Positions 18,356 to 29,256 of a DNA stretch of 64,000 bases are shown here, piece after piece. The DNA comes from Methylobacterium sp. J-068 (GTDB lineage Bacteria; Pseudomonadota; Alphaproteobacteria; Rhizobiales; Beijerinckiaceae). The translations under genes were made by a program, and so were the position numbers. The notes beneath the pieces are model-generated. The model saw nothing but the letters and a program-made list of their open reading frames with translations. It had not been told where the DNA came from and ran no database searches. Within the stretch, counting starts at the first letter, position 1; each line of letters starts with the position of its first letter. The DNA lies in the NCBI RefSeq assembly GCF_022829445.1, contig NZ_JAKSXY010000073.1, positions 1 to 64,000 of the forward strand. The letters are read 5' to 3'.

Positions 18356-19291
18356 ATGCAACTCACCGGAATCCACCATCTCACCGCTATCACCGCGCGG
18401 GCCGCCGACAACCTCGCCTTCTACACGCGCGTCCTCGGCCTGCGCCTCGTGAAGAAGACGGTGAACCAGGACGACGTCTCCGCCTACCACCTGTTCTACG
18501 CCGATGGCCTCGCCTCCCCCGGCACCGACGTCACCTTCTTCGACTGGCCGGCGCCTCCCGAGCGGCGCGGCACGAACAGCATCGCCCGCACGGCCCTGCG
18601 GGTCTCCGGACCGGCGGCGATCGACTGGTGGCGCGAGCACCTGGCCCGGCAGGGGGTGGCCCACACCGTGCCGGTGGCGCGCGACGGCCGGCTCAGCCTC
18701 GACTTCGAGGATGGCGAGGGCCAGCGGCTCATGCTGGTGGACGATGGCGGGGCCGGGGACGCCCACCCCTGGGCGCGGAGCCCCGTGCCGGCCGAGCACC
18801 AGATTCGCGGCCTCGGGCCGATTCGCCTCAGCGTGGCCGAGATCGGACGGACCGAGGCCGTCCTGGCCGACGTGCTCGGCATGAGCCACGACCGGAACTA
18901 TGAGCTGCCCGAGGGCGAGGTCCGCGTTTATCGCATGGGCGCGGGTGGGCCGGCCGCCGAACTCCACCTCGTGTCGCAGCCCGATCTGCCGCCGGCCCGC
19001 CAGGGCGCGGGCGCCGTCCACCACGTCGCCTTCCGCATTCCCGACGCCGATCACGCGGCCTGGGCCGACCGACTCAAGGTGACGCGGATGCCCTCCAGCG
19101 GGCCCGTGGACCGCTACTATTTCCGCAGCCTCTACTTCCGCGAACCCAACGGCATCCTGTTCGAGATCGCCACGGACGGGCCGGGCTTCGCCACCGACGA
19201 GCCCATGGAGACGCTGGGCGAGCGCCTGGCCCTGCCGCCCTTCCTGGAGGGCCGCCGCGCCGAGATCGAGGCGGGGCTGAAGCCGCTCTGA
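18356..19291 (+). CDS. VOC-family ring-cleaving dioxygenase (MhqO/MhqA-like)
   Basis: Protein of 311 residues with two vicinal-oxygen-chelate domains. The N-terminus [13 protein letters not shown] supplies a metal His; the second module has AVHHVAFRI and the closing Glu in GILFEIATD. This arrangement matches the putative ring-cleaving dioxygenases of the MhqO type, linked elsewhere to quinone and methylglyoxal tolerance. An in vivo substrate cannot be assigned. The gene stands alone between hupE and fpr. Confidence 0.85.
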   Translation: MQLTGIHHLTAITARAADNLAFYTRVLGLRLVKKTVNQDDVSAYHLFYADGLASPGTDVTFFDWPAPPERRGTNSIARTALRVSGPAAIDWWREHLARQGVAHTVPVARDGRLSLDFEDGEGQRLMLVDDGGAGDAHPWARSPVPAEHQIRGLGPIRLSVAEIGRTEAVLADVLGMSHDRNYELPEGEVRVYRMGAGGPAAELHLVSQPDLPPARQGAGAVHHVAFRIPDADHAAWADRLKVTRMPSSGPVDRYYFRSLYFREPNGILFEIATDGPGFATDEPMETLGERLALPPFLEGRRAEIEAGLKPL

Positions 19292-19436
19292 GGACCGGCC
19301 CGGAATTAAGAACGATTCCAACCCATTGCACCCTCGTGCGCCTGCGTACGCGCGCCGCCTTGACGGGCCTACCGCAGGTGCGAGAAGACCCCACGCAAAG
19401 CTTCAGATTCGAGCGACATTCGAGACGGACCCGTCG

Positions 19437-20210
19437 ATGAGCAAGTTCAACGAGGAGCGTGTGCTGAGCGTCCATCACTGGACGGACACGCTGTTCTCCT
19501 TCCGCACCACCCGCGACCCGGCCTTCCGCTTCCGCAACGGCGAGTTCGTGATGATGGGCCTCGAGGTCGAGGGCCGGCCGCTCCTGCGCGCCTACAGCGT
19601 CGTCTCGGCCAATTACGAGGAGGAACTGGAATTCTTCTCGATCAAGGTGCCGAACGGTCCGCTCACCTCGAAGCTGCAGCACCTCAAGGTCGGCGACCCG
19701 ATCATCGTCGGCAAGAAGCCCACCGGCACCCTGGTGCTCGACAACCTGATGCCGGGCCGGCACCTCTACCTCCTCGGCACCGGCACCGGGCTGGCGCCCT
19801 TCATGTCGATCATCAAGGACCCGGAGACCTACGAGCGCTTCGAGAAGGTGGTGCTCGTCCACGGCTGCCGGCAGGTGCAGGAACTCGCCTACGGCGAGAC
19901 CATCACGCAGGACCTGCCTAACCACGAGTTCCTCGGCGAGGTCATCTCGGCCGGGCTGATCTATTACCCCACCGTGACGCGCGAGCCCTTCCGCAATCGC
20001 GGCCGCATCACCGACCTGATGACCTCGGGCAAGCTGTTCGAGGATATCGGCTTGGCCCCGATGTCGATCGAGAACGACCGCTTCATGCTCTGCGGCTCGC
20101 CGGACATGATCCGCGACACGCGCATGCTCCTCTCCGATGGCGGCTACGAGGAGGGCAACCACGGCGAGGCCGGCCACTACGTCATCGAGAAGGCCTTCGT
20201 CGAGAAGTGA
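19437..20210 (+). CDS. fpr: Ferredoxin/flavodoxin-NADP+ reductase
   Basis: FAD-dependent oxidoreductase of 257 residues, moving electrons between NADPH and ferredoxin or flavodoxin. The FAD motif RAYSVVS lies at about 51-57 and the NADP-binding GTGTGLAPF at about 108-116; the CGSPDM motif and a C-terminal aromatic-poor FVEK tail resemble the bacterial subclass IA enzymes. The ATG at 19437 matches the family start MSKFNEE. Its stop overlaps the bioD start, suggesting coupled expression and a role in supplying electrons to biotin synthase, among other uses. Confidence 0.93.
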   Translation: MSKFNEERVLSVHHWTDTLFSFRTTRDPAFRFRNGEFVMMGLEVEGRPLLRAYSVVSANYEEELEFFSIKVPNGPLTSKLQHLKVGDPIIVGKKPTGTLVLDNLMPGRHLYLLGTGTGLAPFMSIIKDPETYERFEKVVLVHGCRQVQELAYGETITQDLPNHEFLGEVISAGLIYYPTVTREPFRNRGRITDLMTSGKLFEDIGLAPMSIENDRFMLCGSPDMIRDTRMLLSDGGYEEGNHGEAGHYVIEKAFVEK

Positions 20211-20887
20211 GCGCGCCCCGCGCCGTCTTCGTTGCCGGCGCCGGGACCGAGATCGGCAAGACCTACGTCACCGCCGCCCTGACCCGGCGGCTGCGGGCCT
20301 CTGGGCGGGCCGTGCGCACCCTGAAGCCGCTGGCGAGCGGCGTGCCCGCCCTCGGCGATCCCGACTTCGTGACGAGCGACACGGCGCGGCTGCTCGCCGC
20401 GCAGGGGCTGGCCATCACGCCGGATACGGTGGCCGCCTGCTCGCCCTGGCGCTTCTCGGCTCCGCTGAGCCCCGATCTCGCCGCCGCGCGCGAGGGCCGG
20501 TCCCTGGCCCTCGCCGACCTCACCGGCTGGTGCCGGGACGCGATCCGCGCGACGCCCCCCGAGACCACGCTGCTGATCGAGGGGGTCGGCGGCCTGATGA
20601 GCCCGATCACCCCGGAGGCGACAGGCCTCGACTGGCTCGAGGCCCTCGGCCTGCCCGCCCTTCTCGTCTGCGGCTCCTATCTCGGCGCGATCAGCCACGC
20701 GCTGACGGCGATCGAGACGCTGCGCGGGCACGGCGTGCCGCTCCTCGGCATCGCGGTCTGCGAGAGCGCGGACGCCCCGACGCCGCCCGAGACCGTCGCC
20801 GCGGCGATCGCCCGGCACGGAAGGGCCGCGACCGCGATCGTTGCCCGCGACGGCGCGTGTCCGGACGATCTCGCCCGGCTCGTCTGA
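20207..20887 (+). CDS. bioD: Dethiobiotin synthetase
   Basis: ATP-dependent carboxylase of 226 residues that closes the ureido ring of DAPA to dethiobiotin. The P-loop-like motif GAGTEIGKT covers residues 11-19 with K18, then KPLASG with a substrate-site lysine, and the EGVGGLMSP signature in the middle. The GTG start overlaps the fpr stop (GTGA), the only linkage to a redox partner in the window. bioA, the enzyme for the previous step, is near the window start. Confidence 0.93.
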   Translation: MSAPRAVFVAGAGTEIGKTYVTAALTRRLRASGRAVRTLKPLASGVPALGDPDFVTSDTARLLAAQGLAITPDTVAACSPWRFSAPLSPDLAAAREGRSLALADLTGWCRDAIRATPPETTLLIEGVGGLMSPITPEATGLDWLEALGLPALLVCGSYLGAISHALTAIETLRGHGVPLLGIAVCESADAPTPPETVAAAIARHGRAATAIVARDGACPDDLARLV

Positions 20888-21069
20888 GAGCAAGCCCGGA
20901 TCCGCCATCCCGACGGGAGCAATCGGATTTGGCGTGACCCGGTCCGCCCGCATTGGAACGGACGACGCGGTTCGAAACGCCCGCGCTCATTTCGCCCCTG
21001 GTCGCCCAAGCGCGCGCGCCTACCTCGCTCGCACGAGGCGAACCGTCGCCGTTGCCGGAGAGCGTGCCC

Positions 21070-22995
21070 GTGGTTCACGAAGAAACCCGCGCGGAGATCC
21101 ACGCGGGGGCGCGAACGCCGCATCGAGCCCTGCGACCGGCCGTGATGCTGGGCGCGCTCGGCATCGTCTACGGCGATATCGGCACCTCGCCCCTCTATGC
21201 CTTCAAGGAAGCGGTGCGCGCCGCCAGCGCGGGGGCGCCGCCCACGCCCATCGCGGTGACGGGCGCCGTCTCGCTGATCCTGTGGTCGCTGATCCTCATC
21301 GTGTCGATCAAGTACGCGGTGCTCATCCTGCGCGCCGACAACCGCGGCGAGGGCGGGATCGTGGCGATGCTGGCGCTGCTCGGGGCCCGCCACGCCAAAC
21401 CCGGCTCCTGGACCGGCGTGCTCCTGGTGGTCGGCCTCGTCGGCGCGGCCCTGCTCTACGGTGACGGCGCCATCACGCCCGCCATCTCGGTGCTCAGCGC
21501 CGTGGAGGGCCTCAAGGTCGAGGCACCCGGGCTCGCGCGCTTCGTGGTGCCGATCACGATCCTGATCCTCGTCGGGCTGTTCCTGGTGCAGAGCCGGGGC
21601 GTGGCCTTCATCGGCCGCATCTTCGGGCCGGTGATGCTCGCGTGGTTCGTGGTGCTGGCGCTGCTCGGCTTCGGCGGCATCTGGCACGCGCCGCAGATTC
21701 TCGAGGCCGTGAACCCGCTGAAGGCCGTCGAATTCCTGCTGCATGCCGGCTGGCGCGTCAGCTTCGCCATGCTGGGCGCCGCCTTCCTGGCCGTCACCGG
21801 CGGCGAGGCGATGTATGCCGATCTCGGGCATTTCGGCGCCGGCCCGATCCGCGCCTCGTGGTTCGGCCTCGTGCTGCCGGCCCTCGTGATCCACTATTTC
21901 GGCCAGGGCGCGCTGCTTCTGGTCGAGCCCGACGCCATCGAGAACCCGTTCTACCGGCTCAGCCCCGACTGGGCGCATTACCCGCTGATCGGACTGGCGA
22001 CGGTCGCCACCGTGATCGCCTCGCAATCGATCATCTCGGGGGCCTTCTCGCTGACCCAGCAATCGATCCAGCTCGGTTTCCTGCCGCCGATGCGGGTGGT
22101 CCACACCGCCCGGAACGAGCGCGGACAGATCTACGTGCCGATGGTGAACTGGCTGCTCGCCGCCGCGACCCTGAGCGCGGTCCTGATCTTCGGCTCGTCG
22201 GATGCGCTGGCCGGCGCCTACGGCATCGCGGTGGCCTCCCTGATGGCGATCACCACCCTGCTCGCCGCCCTGGTCGCCCTGAAATGGGGCTACAACCCCG
22301 TGGCCGTGGTGGCGCTCAACGGCTTCTTCCTGGCCATCGACATCGTGTTCCTCGGCGCCAACAGCGTGAAGCTGTTCGAGGGCGGCTGGTTTCCCCTGCT
22401 GCTCGCCGCCCTGGTCGCCTTCCTCATGCTGACCTGGCGCAAGGGCAACCAGCTCGTGGAGGCGGCGCGGACCTCCCTGCGCCAGCCCGAGGACGCGTTC
22501 CTGGAGCAGATCCGGGTCGATCCCCCGATCACCCTGCCGGGCAACGCCGCCTTTCTGTCCTCGGCCACCAGCGCCATCCCGCTGCACCTGTCGCGCTTCG
22601 TCGAGCGCAGCCACGCCCTCCACAAACGCATCCTCATCGTCACCGCCCGCTACGAGGAGGAGCCCACCCTACCGCGCGACCAGCGCGCCGAGGTCATCGT
22701 GATCACGCCGGACATCACGCGGGTCATCCTGCGCTACGGCTTCATGGAGGACGCCTCGGTGCCCGACGGCCTGCGCTGCGCGGTGGAATCGAAGCGCCTG
22801 CCCGCCGACTGCCTGCACGACCTCACGATCTTCATCGGCCACGAGACCATCATCCCGAAGAGCGACCAGCGCGGCATGGTGACGTGGCGCGAGGGGATCT
22901 ACGCCTTCCTGCTGCGCAACGCCGAGCGGACGGGCGCGCATTTCTGCGTGCCGACCCGACAGCTCGTGGAGGTCGGCACCGAGATCGAGATTTGA
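21070..22995 (+). CDS. kup: Kup-type potassium uptake protein
   Basis: Low-affinity K+/H+ symporter of 641 residues with about twelve hydrophobic helices and a soluble C-terminal domain of roughly 170 residues. The hallmark GALGIVYGDIGTSPLYAF is near the N-terminus, followed by RADNRGEGGIVAMLAL and GDGAITPAISVLSA. The GTG at 21070 is preferred because it has a GGAG ribosome binding site and gives an N-terminus like other Kup proteins. The frame is open back to a TTG at 20953, which would add 39 residues without a ribosome binding site. Confidence 0.93.
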   Translation: MVHEETRAEIHAGARTPHRALRPAVMLGALGIVYGDIGTSPLYAFKEAVRAASAGAPPTPIAVTGAVSLILWSLILIVSIKYAVLILRADNRGEGGIVAMLALLGARHAKPGSWTGVLLVVGLVGAALLYGDGAITPAISVLSAVEGLKVEAPGLARFVVPITILILVGLFLVQSRGVAFIGRIFGPVMLAWFVVLALLGFGGIWHAPQILEAVNPLKAVEFLLHAGWRVSFAMLGAAFLAVTGGEAMYADLGHFGAGPIRASWFGLVLPALVIHYFGQGALLLVEPDAIENPFYRLSPDWAHYPLIGLATVATVIASQSIISGAFSLTQQSIQLGFLPPMRVVHTARNERGQIYVPMVNWLLAAATLSAVLIFGSSDALAGAYGIAVASLMAITTLLAALVALKWGYNPVAVVALNGFFLAIDIVFLGANSVKLFEGGWFPLLLAALVAFLMLTWRKGNQLVEAARTSLRQPEDAFLEQIRVDPPITLPGNAAFLSSATSAIPLHLSRFVERSHALHKRILIVTARYEEEPTLPRDQRAEVIVITPDITRVILRYGFMEDASVPDGLRCAVESKRLPADCLHDLTIFIGHETIIPKSDQRGMVTWREGIYAFLLRNAERTGAHFCVPTRQLVEVGTEIEI

Positions 22996-23106
22996 CCCGG
23001 CTCGACCAGGGCCCGATGGACTTGCGGCGATCGCTTCGGCTGTCGCACAAGGAGCGGGCGCGGCGGAGGACCCGGCCGGGCCGAATCCCAGAAGCGTAGT
23101 GCTGCG

Positions 23107-24258
23107 ATGACCGAACTGGCGCCCAAGGCCCTGGCGATCCGCTTGCGGCAGCAGGCGATCCTCTCCGATTTCGGCGTGGAGGCCCTGCGCGCCACCGAGC
23201 TGCTGCCCCTGCTCCAGCGCGCCACCGAGCTCTGCGCCGAGGGCATGGAGGCGGAGTTCTGCAAGGCGCTGGAATACAAGCCGCACCAGGATTGCCTCCT
23301 CGTCTGCGCCGGGATCGGCTGGGCGCCGGACGCGGTGGGCTCCACGATCATCGGCGCGGACCTCGCCTCGCCCGCCGGCTACGCCCTCAAGACCGGGCGC
23401 CCCGTGATCTCGAACCACCTCGAGAACGAGACGCGCTTTCGCACCCCGAAGCTGATGGCCGATCACGGCATCCGCCGGGCGATCAACGTGCTGATCGCCA
23501 ACCGCGACGGCAATTACGGCGTGCTGGAGGTGGACGACACCCGCGAGGGCCAGTTCGAGGAGGCCGACATCGCCTTCATGCAGGGCTTCGCCAACCTCGT
23601 GGGCGGCGCCATCGAGCGCCAGCGGGCCGAGGCGCGGCTGAAGGCGGCCCTGGAGCGCCAGGAACTCCTGTCGCGCGAGATGAGCCACCGGGTGAAGAAC
23701 AGCCTCGCGGTCGTCGCGGGCTTCCTCGGGCTCCAGGCACGGGGCTCCGACAATGACGACGTGAAGAGCGCGCTCGCCGATGCCCGCACCCGGGTCGAGG
23801 CGGTGGCCCAGGTCCACGACCAGCTCTGGCGCCAGCCGAGCCTGGAGGCGATCGACGTGGCGGGCTTCCTCGACGCGCTCTGCGCCAAGCTGCAGGAGAG
23901 CGCCCCGCGCCATCGCCTCGTCTGTCGCGCGGCCCGGATGAACATCCCCGCCGATCTCGCGATCCCGCTCGGGCTCTTCGTCAACGAACTCGTCACCAAT
24001 GCGATCAAGTACGCCTACGCGGACGGCGAGGGCGAGATCCGGATCGAGGCCCGGCCCGACGGGGCCGGCGGCCTGATCCTCGGGGTGCAGGATGACGGCA
24101 TCGGCCTGCCGGAGGGGTTCGACCCTTCGGCCGCGCGCAGCGCCAGCCTCGGCATGCGCATCGTCAACAGCCTGGCGCGCCAGCTCGGCGGCGCGCTGCG
24201 GGTCGCCCCCGACGTCCAGGGCGCGCAGTTCTCGCTGGTGATCCCGCCGCTGGGGTGA
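23107..24258 (+). CDS. GAF-domain sensor histidine kinase (HisKA_2 family)
   Basis: Cytoplasmic sensor kinase of 383 residues. An N-terminal GAF domain (about 25-170) is followed by a HisKA_2-type dimerisation/phospho-acceptor region, EMSHRVKNSL with H194, and an ATPase domain with N-box LFVNELVTNAIKYA and G-box DDGIGLPEGF. This class is common in alphaproteobacteria and often feeds general stress or light responses. No membrane segment and no adjacent response regulator are present. The gene is convergent with the oxalate operon. Confidence 0.9.
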   Translation: MTELAPKALAIRLRQQAILSDFGVEALRATELLPLLQRATELCAEGMEAEFCKALEYKPHQDCLLVCAGIGWAPDAVGSTIIGADLASPAGYALKTGRPVISNHLENETRFRTPKLMADHGIRRAINVLIANRDGNYGVLEVDDTREGQFEEADIAFMQGFANLVGGAIERQRAEARLKAALERQELLSREMSHRVKNSLAVVAGFLGLQARGSDNDDVKSALADARTRVEAVAQVHDQLWRQPSLEAIDVAGFLDALCAKLQESAPRHRLVCRAARMNIPADLAIPLGLFVNELVTNAIKYAYADGEGEIRIEARPDGAGGLILGVQDDGIGLPEGFDPSAARSASLGMRIVNSLARQLGGALRVAPDVQGAQFSLVIPPLG

Positions 24259-24267
24259 GCGGGTTCC

Positions 24268-24286
24268 CCTCCCCCTTGCGGGGAGG
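24268..24286. terminator. Bidirectional terminator hairpin between convergent genes
   Basis: Stem CCTCCCC/GGGGAGG with a five-base loop CTTGC lies between the kinase stop (24258) and the oxalyl-CoA synthetase stop (24319). Similar C-rich/G-rich hairpins are common at convergent gene ends in this kind of genome. There is no T tract on either side. Confidence 0.45.
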
Positions 24287-24318
24287 AGGGCCGCGTCGTG
24301 CCATCGATCCCGGACCGA

Positions 24319-25860
<1,542 letters not shown>

Positions 25861-25879
25861 CGTCCTCGAATGTCTGGGG

Positions 25880-26890
25880 TCAGGCCGGCGTGATGGAGAG
25901 GCGCCCCTGCGCCCGCTCCAGACTCTGGGAGAGGAGGCGCATCAGGGCGTAGACGGTGCCGATATGCGGGGTCGGCGTCTCGGTGAGGCGCCCGAGCTCG
26001 ATGATCGAGCCGACCAGGGCCTCGAGCTCGATCGGCCGCCCGGCCTCCACGTCCTGCAGCATCGAGGTCTTGTGCGCGCCGACCTTCTCGGCCCCCGCGA
26101 TGCGCCGCTCGATGCCGAGCTTGAAGGTGACGCCGAGGCGGTTCGCGATCGTCTCCGCCTCGCGCATCATGTCGGCGGCGAGCGCCCGGGTCTCGGGGAA
26201 CTGGCAGATGTCCACCAGGGTGGCGTGGCTGAGCGCGGAGATCGGGTTGAAGCTGAGGTTGCCCCAGAGCTTGAGCCAGATCTCCGCCCGGATGTCGCTG
26301 GTCACGGGCGCGCGGAAGCCCGCCTTGATCAGGGTCTGGGCCAGCGACTGCACGCGCGGCGACATCGCGCCGTCGAGCTCGCCGAGGCCGAAGCGGTGGC
26401 CCTCGACCACCTGAACCACGCCGGGCTCGGTGAGCACGGCGGCCGGGTAGACCACCGAGCCGATGACGTGCTTCGGATCGAGGTGCTTGGCGATGAGCGC
26501 ACCCGGATCGGCGGTCTCCAGGTGCGTGCCGGTGAGATCGCCGCCGTGTCCTTGCGAGAAGTACCACCACGGGATGCCGTTCTGCATCGTCACCACCATC
26601 GTGTCGGGGCCGATGAGGTGGTGGAGGTCGGCCGCGATCGGCCCGACCTGGTGCGCCTTCACGGTGAGGAGCACGATGTCGTGCGGGCCCGCCTCGGCCA
26701 TCGACTTGGTGGCCTTGAGGTTCGTCACGTGGATCTCGGAGCCGTCCTCCTCGATCAGCCGCATGCCGTTGGCTTGGATGGCCTCGAGGTTGGCGCCCCG
26801 GGCGATGAAGGTGACGTCCTCGCCCGCATGGGCGAGGCGCACGCCCAGGAATCCTCCGATGGCGCCGGCGCCGACGATCGCGATGCTCAT
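25880..26890 (-). CDS. PanE2-like reductase, probable oxalyl-CoA reductase
   Basis: Ketopantoate-reductase-family protein of 336 residues. The NADP-binding GAGAIGGFLG is at residues 7-16, K78 lies in LLTVKAHQV, and the C-terminal domain has KLWGNLSFNPISAL with the catalytic-type Lys and Asn. By sequence alone it could be 2-dehydropantoate 2-reductase. In M. extorquens a PanE homologue (PanE2) is established as oxalyl-CoA reductase, giving glyoxylate, and the location between oxalate transport and oxalyl-CoA synthetase genes favours that role. It is 19 bp upstream of the synthetase gene. Confidence 0.8.
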   Translation of the reverse strand: MSIAIVGAGAIGGFLGVRLAHAGEDVTFIARGANLEAIQANGMRLIEEDGSEIHVTNLKATKSMAEAGPHDIVLLTVKAHQVGPIAADLHHLIGPDTMVVTMQNGIPWWYFSQGHGGDLTGTHLETADPGALIAKHLDPKHVIGSVVYPAAVLTEPGVVQVVEGHRFGLGELDGAMSPRVQSLAQTLIKAGFRAPVTSDIRAEIWLKLWGNLSFNPISALSHATLVDICQFPETRALAADMMREAETIANRLGVTFKLGIERRIAGAEKVGAHKTSMLQDVEAGRPIELEALVGSIIELGRLTETPTPHIGTVYALMRLLSQSLERAQGRLSITPA

Positions 26891-26948
26891 GTGGGTGTCC
26901 TTGAATCCGTCCTGGAATTCGTTCTGGTCGCGTCCGGGGTCGGGTGTC

Positions 26949-27713
26949 TCACGAAAACCCGTTCGACAGGATCCCGATGCCGGCGATCTCCACGTCGACC
27001 GTGGCCCCCTTCGGGATCGGCCCGTTCCCCACCGAGGTGCCGCAGGCGATGAGGTCGCCGGGCTCCAGGGTCATGTCCCGGGAGAGTTCGGCCACCAGCT
27101 CGGCCGGGCGGCGCATCATGTCGGCGAGGGGATAGCGCTGGCGCTCCCGTCCGTTGATCCGCACCGCGACCTCCAGCGCCTCCGGGTCGAGATCCGTGGC
27201 GATGACCGGCCCGAAGGGACCGAAGCCGTCCTGGCCCTTGGAGCGCGTCCAGTGGACGAAGCTCGGGTCGGCCTTCAGGGCCTCCAGGGCCGTGACGTCG
27301 TTCACGCAGGTATAGCCGAAGATGTGCGCGGCCGCCGTCTCCGGCGTGAGGTCGCGGCCGCGCCGGCCGATCACGATCCCGAGTTCGCCCTCGAACAGGA
27401 GGCGGCCGGCGCCCGCCGGCGCCGTGACCGTCTGCCCGCTGGCGAGGTAGCAGCTCGCGGGCTTCACGAAGTAGAGGGGCGCCTCGGGCCGGCTCAGCCC
27501 CTGCTTCTCGGCCATCGCGTGGAAGTTGTTCCACAGGGCGATGTACTTCGAGGGCCGGCACGGCAGGTCGAGGGTGACGTCCGCGAGCGGAAGCGTCGCG
27601 CCGGTCGGCGTCGGGTCGGCGAAGAGGTCGCCCGTATGGACGGCGATGGTCTCCCCGTCGAGCTGGCCGAAGCCGCTCGCGCCGTCGTGGAGGTAGCGAA
27701 GCCAGCGGGCCAT
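26949..27713 (-). CDS. Fumarylacetoacetate hydrolase (FAH) family protein
   Basis: FAH-fold enzyme of 254 residues. Metal ligands are visible as E108 and E110 (FEGELGIVIG) and D139 (CVNDVTA), followed by KGQDGFGPFGPVI and the C-terminal GTSVGNGP. Family members hydrolyse or decarboxylate 2-oxo acids and acylpyruvates; some act on oxaloacetate. It sits 5 bp after the oxalate/formate antiporter and 58 bp before the PanE2-like gene, so it belongs to the oxalate operon, where its role is unknown. Oxaloacetate decarboxylation or removal of a side product are possible guesses. Confidence 0.8.
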   Translation of the reverse strand: MARWLRYLHDGASGFGQLDGETIAVHTGDLFADPTPTGATLPLADVTLDLPCRPSKYIALWNNFHAMAEKQGLSRPEAPLYFVKPASCYLASGQTVTAPAGAGRLLFEGELGIVIGRRGRDLTPETAAAHIFGYTCVNDVTALEALKADPSFVHWTRSKGQDGFGPFGPVIATDLDPEALEVAVRINGRERQRYPLADMMRRPAELVAELSRDMTLEPGDLIACGTSVGNGPIPKGATVDVEIAGIGILSNGFS

Positions 27714-27718
27714 GGCGG

Positions 27719-29029
27719 TCAGCTCCGGGCGATGAACCGGGCGCGCATCGGCTTCAGCACGAAGAGCGCGAGGAACCCGGCCAGGAAGGCCATGCCGGAG
27801 GCGGCGTAGAACACCGTCTGCCAGGTGCCGGTCTTGGCCTGGATGGTCAGCAGGATCGGCAGCAGCAGGGCGGCCGTGCCCTTGGCGGTGTAGAGCAGGC
27901 CCGCATTGGCGGCCGCGTTCTTGTCGCCGTAAGTGTCGCTGCAGGTGGCGGGGAACAGCGAGTAGATCTCGCCCCAGGCGAAGAACACGAGTCCGGTGAG
28001 CAGCACGAAGGCCATCGGGATATGGGCGAACATGCCGAGCGCCAGGATGCCGGCGCCCTCGATCAGGAAGGCGATGACCATGGTGTTCTCGCGGCCGATC
28101 TTGTCCGAGACCCAGCCGAAGAAGGGCCGCGTGACGCCGTTGAGCACCCGGTCGATGGTGAGCGCGAAGGTGAGCGCCGGCAGGGTCAGGCCCATCAGGG
28201 AGACGGGGACGCCCGCGACCTTGAAGTCCTTGGCGATGGGCGCGAGGGAGGCCGCCGCCATCAGGCCGCCGGCCGCCATCATCACGAACATGAGGTAGAG
28301 CAGCCAGAAGACCGGCGTGCGCACCATCTCGCCGGTGGTGTATTGCCGCCGGGTGACGGTGTTCACAGTGGCGCTACGCCCGGCGAGCATGCGGTCCTTG
28401 AAGGCGGCGCTCGGCGAGACGAGGAGCAGGGCCGCCAGCATGACGATCAGGCCCTGGCCGAGGCCGAACACCAGGAAGGTGTGCTGGTAGCCGGAATCGC
28501 GGATCATGTTGGCGATCGGGATCACGGTGAGGGCCGAGCCCGCGCCGAAGCCGGCGGCGGTGAGGCCGGCCGCGAAGCCGCGCCGGTCGGGGAACCACTT
28601 CAGGGCGTTGCCGACGCAGGTGCCGTAGACCGCGCCCGCTCCGACGCCGCTGATCGCGGCCGCCGCATAGAGCATGCCCAGCGTGTCGGCATAGGAATTC
28701 ATCACCCAGCCGAGGGCGCAGAGGGCGCCGCCGAAGATCGTGACGAGGCGCGGGCCGTACTTGTCGACGAACCAGCCCTCGATCGGCACGAGCCAGGTCT
28801 CCATGACCACGAAGATCGTGAAGGCCCACTGGATCGCGGTGCGCTCCCAGCCGAATTTCTGCTGGATCGGATCGACGAACAGCGTCCAGCCATATTGCAG
28901 GTTGGCGATCATCGACATGCACAGGACGCCGAGGAACAGCTGGCCCCAGCGGCCGAGCGGCGGCGAATCCACCCCGGCCGCCGCGATCGACGTCGGGCCG
29001 GCGGCGGCGGGCGCAATACGCGCAGTCAT
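27719..29029 (-). CDS. MFS oxalate/formate antiporter (OxlT/OFA type)
   Basis: Twelve-helix major facilitator protein of 436 residues. N-terminal YGWTLFVDPIQQKFGW and the motif-A-like DKYGPRLVTIFGG are typical of the OFA family, and VFFAWGEIYSLFPATCSDTYG in the second half matches the oxalate:formate antiporter signature. It would import oxalate in exchange for formate or another carboxylate. First gene of the operon, with a GAGGAAG ribosome binding site before ATG 29029 and a 370-bp upstream region holding repeats. Confidence 0.87.
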   Translation of the reverse strand: MTARIAPAAAGPTSIAAAGVDSPPLGRWGQLFLGVLCMSMIANLQYGWTLFVDPIQQKFGWERTAIQWAFTIFVVMETWLVPIEGWFVDKYGPRLVTIFGGALCALGWVMNSYADTLGMLYAAAAISGVGAGAVYGTCVGNALKWFPDRRGFAAGLTAAGFGAGSALTVIPIANMIRDSGYQHTFLVFGLGQGLIVMLAALLLVSPSAAFKDRMLAGRSATVNTVTRRQYTTGEMVRTPVFWLLYLMFVMMAAGGLMAAASLAPIAKDFKVAGVPVSLMGLTLPALTFALTIDRVLNGVTRPFFGWVSDKIGRENTMVIAFLIEGAGILALGMFAHIPMAFVLLTGLVFFAWGEIYSLFPATCSDTYGDKNAAANAGLLYTAKGTAALLLPILLTIQAKTGTWQTVFYAASGMAFLAGFLALFVLKPMRARFIARS

Positions 29030-29128
29030 GGGCGTCTTCCTCGGCTCAAATCTTGTTTAGGCCGTTCGGTTTTATCCGCAGTTATTTTGAATTCAAGAAG
29101 CTTTGCCTCGATCAAGCCTTTGCGACGG

Positions 29129-29166
29129 CTGCAAAATTTTTGGCCTCACCCTGCAAAAAATTTGAG
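29129..29166. promoter_or_regulatory. Direct repeats, candidate operator of the oxalate operon
   Basis: Two copies of the pattern CTGCAAAAWWTTTG, starting at 29129 and 29151, exactly 22 bp apart (two helical turns). They lie 100-137 bp upstream of the antiporter start codon. Regular spacing on one DNA face suggests a dimeric regulator bound twice. No regulator gene is adjacent. Confidence 0.4.
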
Positions 29167-29256
29167 GCGTCGGGCGGTTTGCTCCATTCGACCTCGCTCT
29201 TCTGCGACGCAATAAGTCGACGACTGCGTTGCACCATTCCGGTCGCGTCCATCGCT

